Source of the DNA: Eleginops maclovinus
Taxonomy: Eukaryota; Chordata; Actinopteri; Perciformes; Eleginopidae
Length of the DNA stretch: 64,000 nucleotides
NCBI RefSeq assembly: GCF_036324505.1
Contig: NC_086352.1
Coordinates: forward strand, 33,350,358 to 33,414,357
Direction: 5' to 3'
The translations under genes and the position numbers were made by a program. Of the stretch, positions 61,806-64,000 are shown one piece after another. The notes under the pieces were generated by a model. It was not told the DNA's origin. It saw only the letters and a list, made by a program, of their open reading frames with translations, and searched no databases. Every line of letters starts with the position of its first letter. Position 1 is the first letter of the stretch.

Positions 61806-62588
61806 GTCAGTGAGCTCTCTCACTCCATGTGTTGTTTGACAGACTGACTTTGCCACATTATGCCACAAAACACTTCCGTATTCCCAGCTTTATAAGCATT
61901 TATTAAGCATTGTTATTGTGCATTCCCGATTTTAGTTATTTTTGATGAATTCATTTTGTTTGTTGCTGTTTTACAGTGGCAACACTGGTAAGGAGAGGAA
62001 CAAGGACCAGCAAGGTGATGGTCATCTCTACCTGAACCAGAAGAATCCTCTTTGTATCAGGACTGTCCACACCCTCCCAGAATCTTCCTGAAGTGAAGCA
62101 TGCACCTACCTCACAGGACTATTTCAAGAGGCAAAACACAAGCCCCACAGTTTGCTATTGGTGCGTATGTTCTAAATGGTCTTAATAATCCATATTTTCA
62201 AAATGTTGCTAAAGATATTCAAAATGTTCTTACTGATGTATATTTTCAAAATGGTCTTAATACACATTTTGTAATAGTTTTCTAAATAATGCTTATAATG
62301 CATTTTTCAAACAAGTTATTGCTGATGTATATTTATTTTCAGACAGCAGAGAATACTATATTGCAGTAAATTTAAATATTTTAAACTGCTTTTTGAGAGA
62401 ACACAAACCTCACAGGATTATTTATAGGTTAAACACCTATGTCCTCTGTGTTAGTTTCCTTGGTGTTCAGCCAAATTGTTTGACCCAAGGTCAAGTTCAA
62501 GTTTGTTACAACAAACAACTGATGTCTCAGGTGTTTTCACGTCTGGTAAGGTGCAGTCTCTGACGTGCAATTTGACACTTTAAATAAA
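61806..62588 (+). other. Probable 3' UTR of the SAM-domain gene
   Basis: A possible UTR intron runs from TATAG|gtcagt (61806) to TTTTACAG|TGGCAAC (61976). Short ATATTTTCAAAATG units repeat around 62190-62265. A polyadenylation hexamer AATAAA at 62583-62588 is followed by a GT-rich stretch. Confidence 0.45.
62583..62588 (+). terminator. Candidate polyadenylation signal AATAAA
   Basis: Lies after the SAM-gene stop, followed by AGTGTGTTTGAATTG, a plausible GU-rich downstream element. Confidence 0.5.
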
Positions 62589-62819
62589 AGTGTGTTTGAA
62601 TTGAATCCTTCCAAATAGTTTATTTCCCATAATGTTCATAATAATGCATATTTTAAGCAGATGTCTGTAGCCTACAGAACAATACATATTTTATGTTAAT
62701 TTAATTATGAAGATATTCGAAAATGCTAAATTGAGTTGTTGCACTATAAATCAAGTAATCTACTGGCAACCCCCTAACCAGAATGTTACTGTGAATTATG
62801 TAATTTTTTAGAGTAATAA

Positions 62820-63051
62820 ACTGAAATTGTTCAACAGTATGAATACTGTAGAACTTCAGTATATTGCTGGCGGCTCTGCTACCAGAATTTTACTGTTAAT
62901 TGAAAAAATACAGCAGTATACTGTATGCTAGTTTTACAGTAAGAGGCTGTAAAGTCATTTCACAGTACGAGTACTGTAGTATTACAGTAAAGCTCTGGTG
63001 TCTTTGCTGCCAGCACTTTACTGTTATTTGACAGGAACATTTGTTACAGTA
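62820..63051. repeat. Subterminal ACAGTA/TACTGT array, right end of the En/Spm-like element
   Basis: Multiple copies of ACAGTA, TACTGTA and GCTGGC/CTGCCAG motifs alternate over about 230 bp, for example AATACTGTAGAACTTCAGTA and GTACTGTAGTATTACAGTAA. A shorter counterpart lies at 54101-54190. Confidence 0.75.
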
Positions 63052-64000
63052 TAGAACTATGGAGAATGTTTTTGTACGATGAGAGTCTGGCTCTTCCCTT
63101 CATCTCCCCTTTTATTACAGCTGCTTGTCCAGTTGCCTTCACAGGGGCAACAGGAATATAGTGGAAGTATCCTAATATCAAAGACAACATTTTTCTTAAG
63201 CGTAAATACCCCATTGATAAAAGTCTGAAGATGTTATGAGTCTTAAAATTGGCGGTTACTAACAAGTGGCTAAATGACTACTAAACATCATCACGAAGAG
63301 CATTAGCCGCCTTTAGCTTAGCGGTGTTGACGTGATGTACTCAGTGTGATGTAGCCATTTAGCCTAATGTTAGCTTCTGGCAATTGCATTTACAATTTCA
63401 AAATCATAAAGTCGCATCATATCAGGACCTCGCTTTGAGCTTAACACTGCTGCTGCAGAGGATTCCGTCTGTTACTGCTACATCAATGCGTTTGAAAAAG
63501 CCCTCGTGTCATTCTTAGATACTTGCGCCAGTGTGCGGCCCCGGCGTGTTCACAGTACAGTGATGGTCAGCTGACCACAGTTCCTGAGCTAATAGATCGA
63601 TATAAGCACCAGCAATAAAGTATCTCACCCCCTCATTCCCTCACCTTTACAGCAGTGTGGGTAGAGGACTTTGCCCGGGTGTTAAGAGTCCCATTAGTTT
63701 CCTGCATAGACCACATTCGATACATAAATGATTGACATCAAACTCTGTGGTTGCATCAACAGTATAAACATTAAGCAACTCAGTAGGGAAATATTTGAGT
63801 TTTTATATATAAATAGTATTTTTTAAATCTTTTATCTGTATCTATATATAAATAGTCAAAGGTACATTAAAACCTTTGGAGGTATGTCAAGAACGCTGAA
63901 GAATCATTTTGGTAAGAAAGGTCCAAGCTCTGTAAAAATCATGATGTACAGATTCAGGACAATAAAAGCCTTGGCAATAGACCTTTTCCCCCAAAGACAC
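63052..64000. other. Right flank, one shared repeat fragment
   Basis: 63298-63360 (CATTAGCCGCCTTTAGCTTA, GTGTGATGTAGC) is related to 38984-39055. No gene recognised. Confidence 0.45.

Overview
The window is vertebrate nuclear DNA, almost certainly from a teleost fish. It holds one conventional host gene in 13 small exons with GT..AG introns. It is dense in DNA transposons of kinds typical of fish (Tc1 of Sleeping Beauty type, hAT, pogo, an En/Spm-like element, MITEs) and in long dinucleotide microsatellites. I see no bacterial, phage or CRISPR features.

The host gene is plakophilin 3 (pkp3), on the + strand from about 11.6 to 47.2 kb. I assembled all 13 coding exons with splice phases that agree throughout: 2346 nt including the stop, or 781 residues. 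The N-terminal head is encoded by exons 1-3 and the armadillo repeats by exons 4-12. A last exon of only 14 codons follows a 6.9-kb intron. Two acceptors (exons 4 and 7) sit directly against long GT microsatellites.

Region by region: 1-11.5 kb is gene-free and carries a foldback MITE (0.68-1.11 kb), a complete hAT element with an 8-bp target duplication (3.08-5.89 kb) and a perfect 19-bp hairpin near 8.95 kb. Intron 1 of pkp3 (11.8-27.6 kb) holds a 223-bp MITE, a 5.6-kb hAT with a foldback MITE and a 2-kb pogo element nested inside it, and a Tc1 element that has lost its start codon. Introns 2-11 contain a tRNA-derived SINE, microsatellites and small duplications. Intron 12 (40.3-47.2 kb) carries a composite 1.66-kb inverted-repeat element and another MITE. 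After the gene come a short hAT (48.8-49.4 kb) and a second Tc1 copy (50.6-52.2 kb). That copy's 340-residue transposase is intact, with D153, D244 and E279.

The most unusual structure is at 54.1-63.05 kb: a candidate 9-kb En/Spm(CACTA)-like element bounded by CACTGTAA-type ends and arrays of ACAGTA/TACTGT motifs. It carries two adjoining genes. One encodes a C2H2 zinc-finger protein with a transposase-like core. The other is a multi-exon gene for a SAM-domain protein of the family usually labelled SAMD3-like in fish. The second gene's start codon overlaps the first gene's stop codon just after a good splice acceptor, which suggests one transcription unit with alternative splicing. A 1.36-kb hAT with a 231-bp CT repeat has inserted near its left end. 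Both genes carry disabling mutations in this copy.
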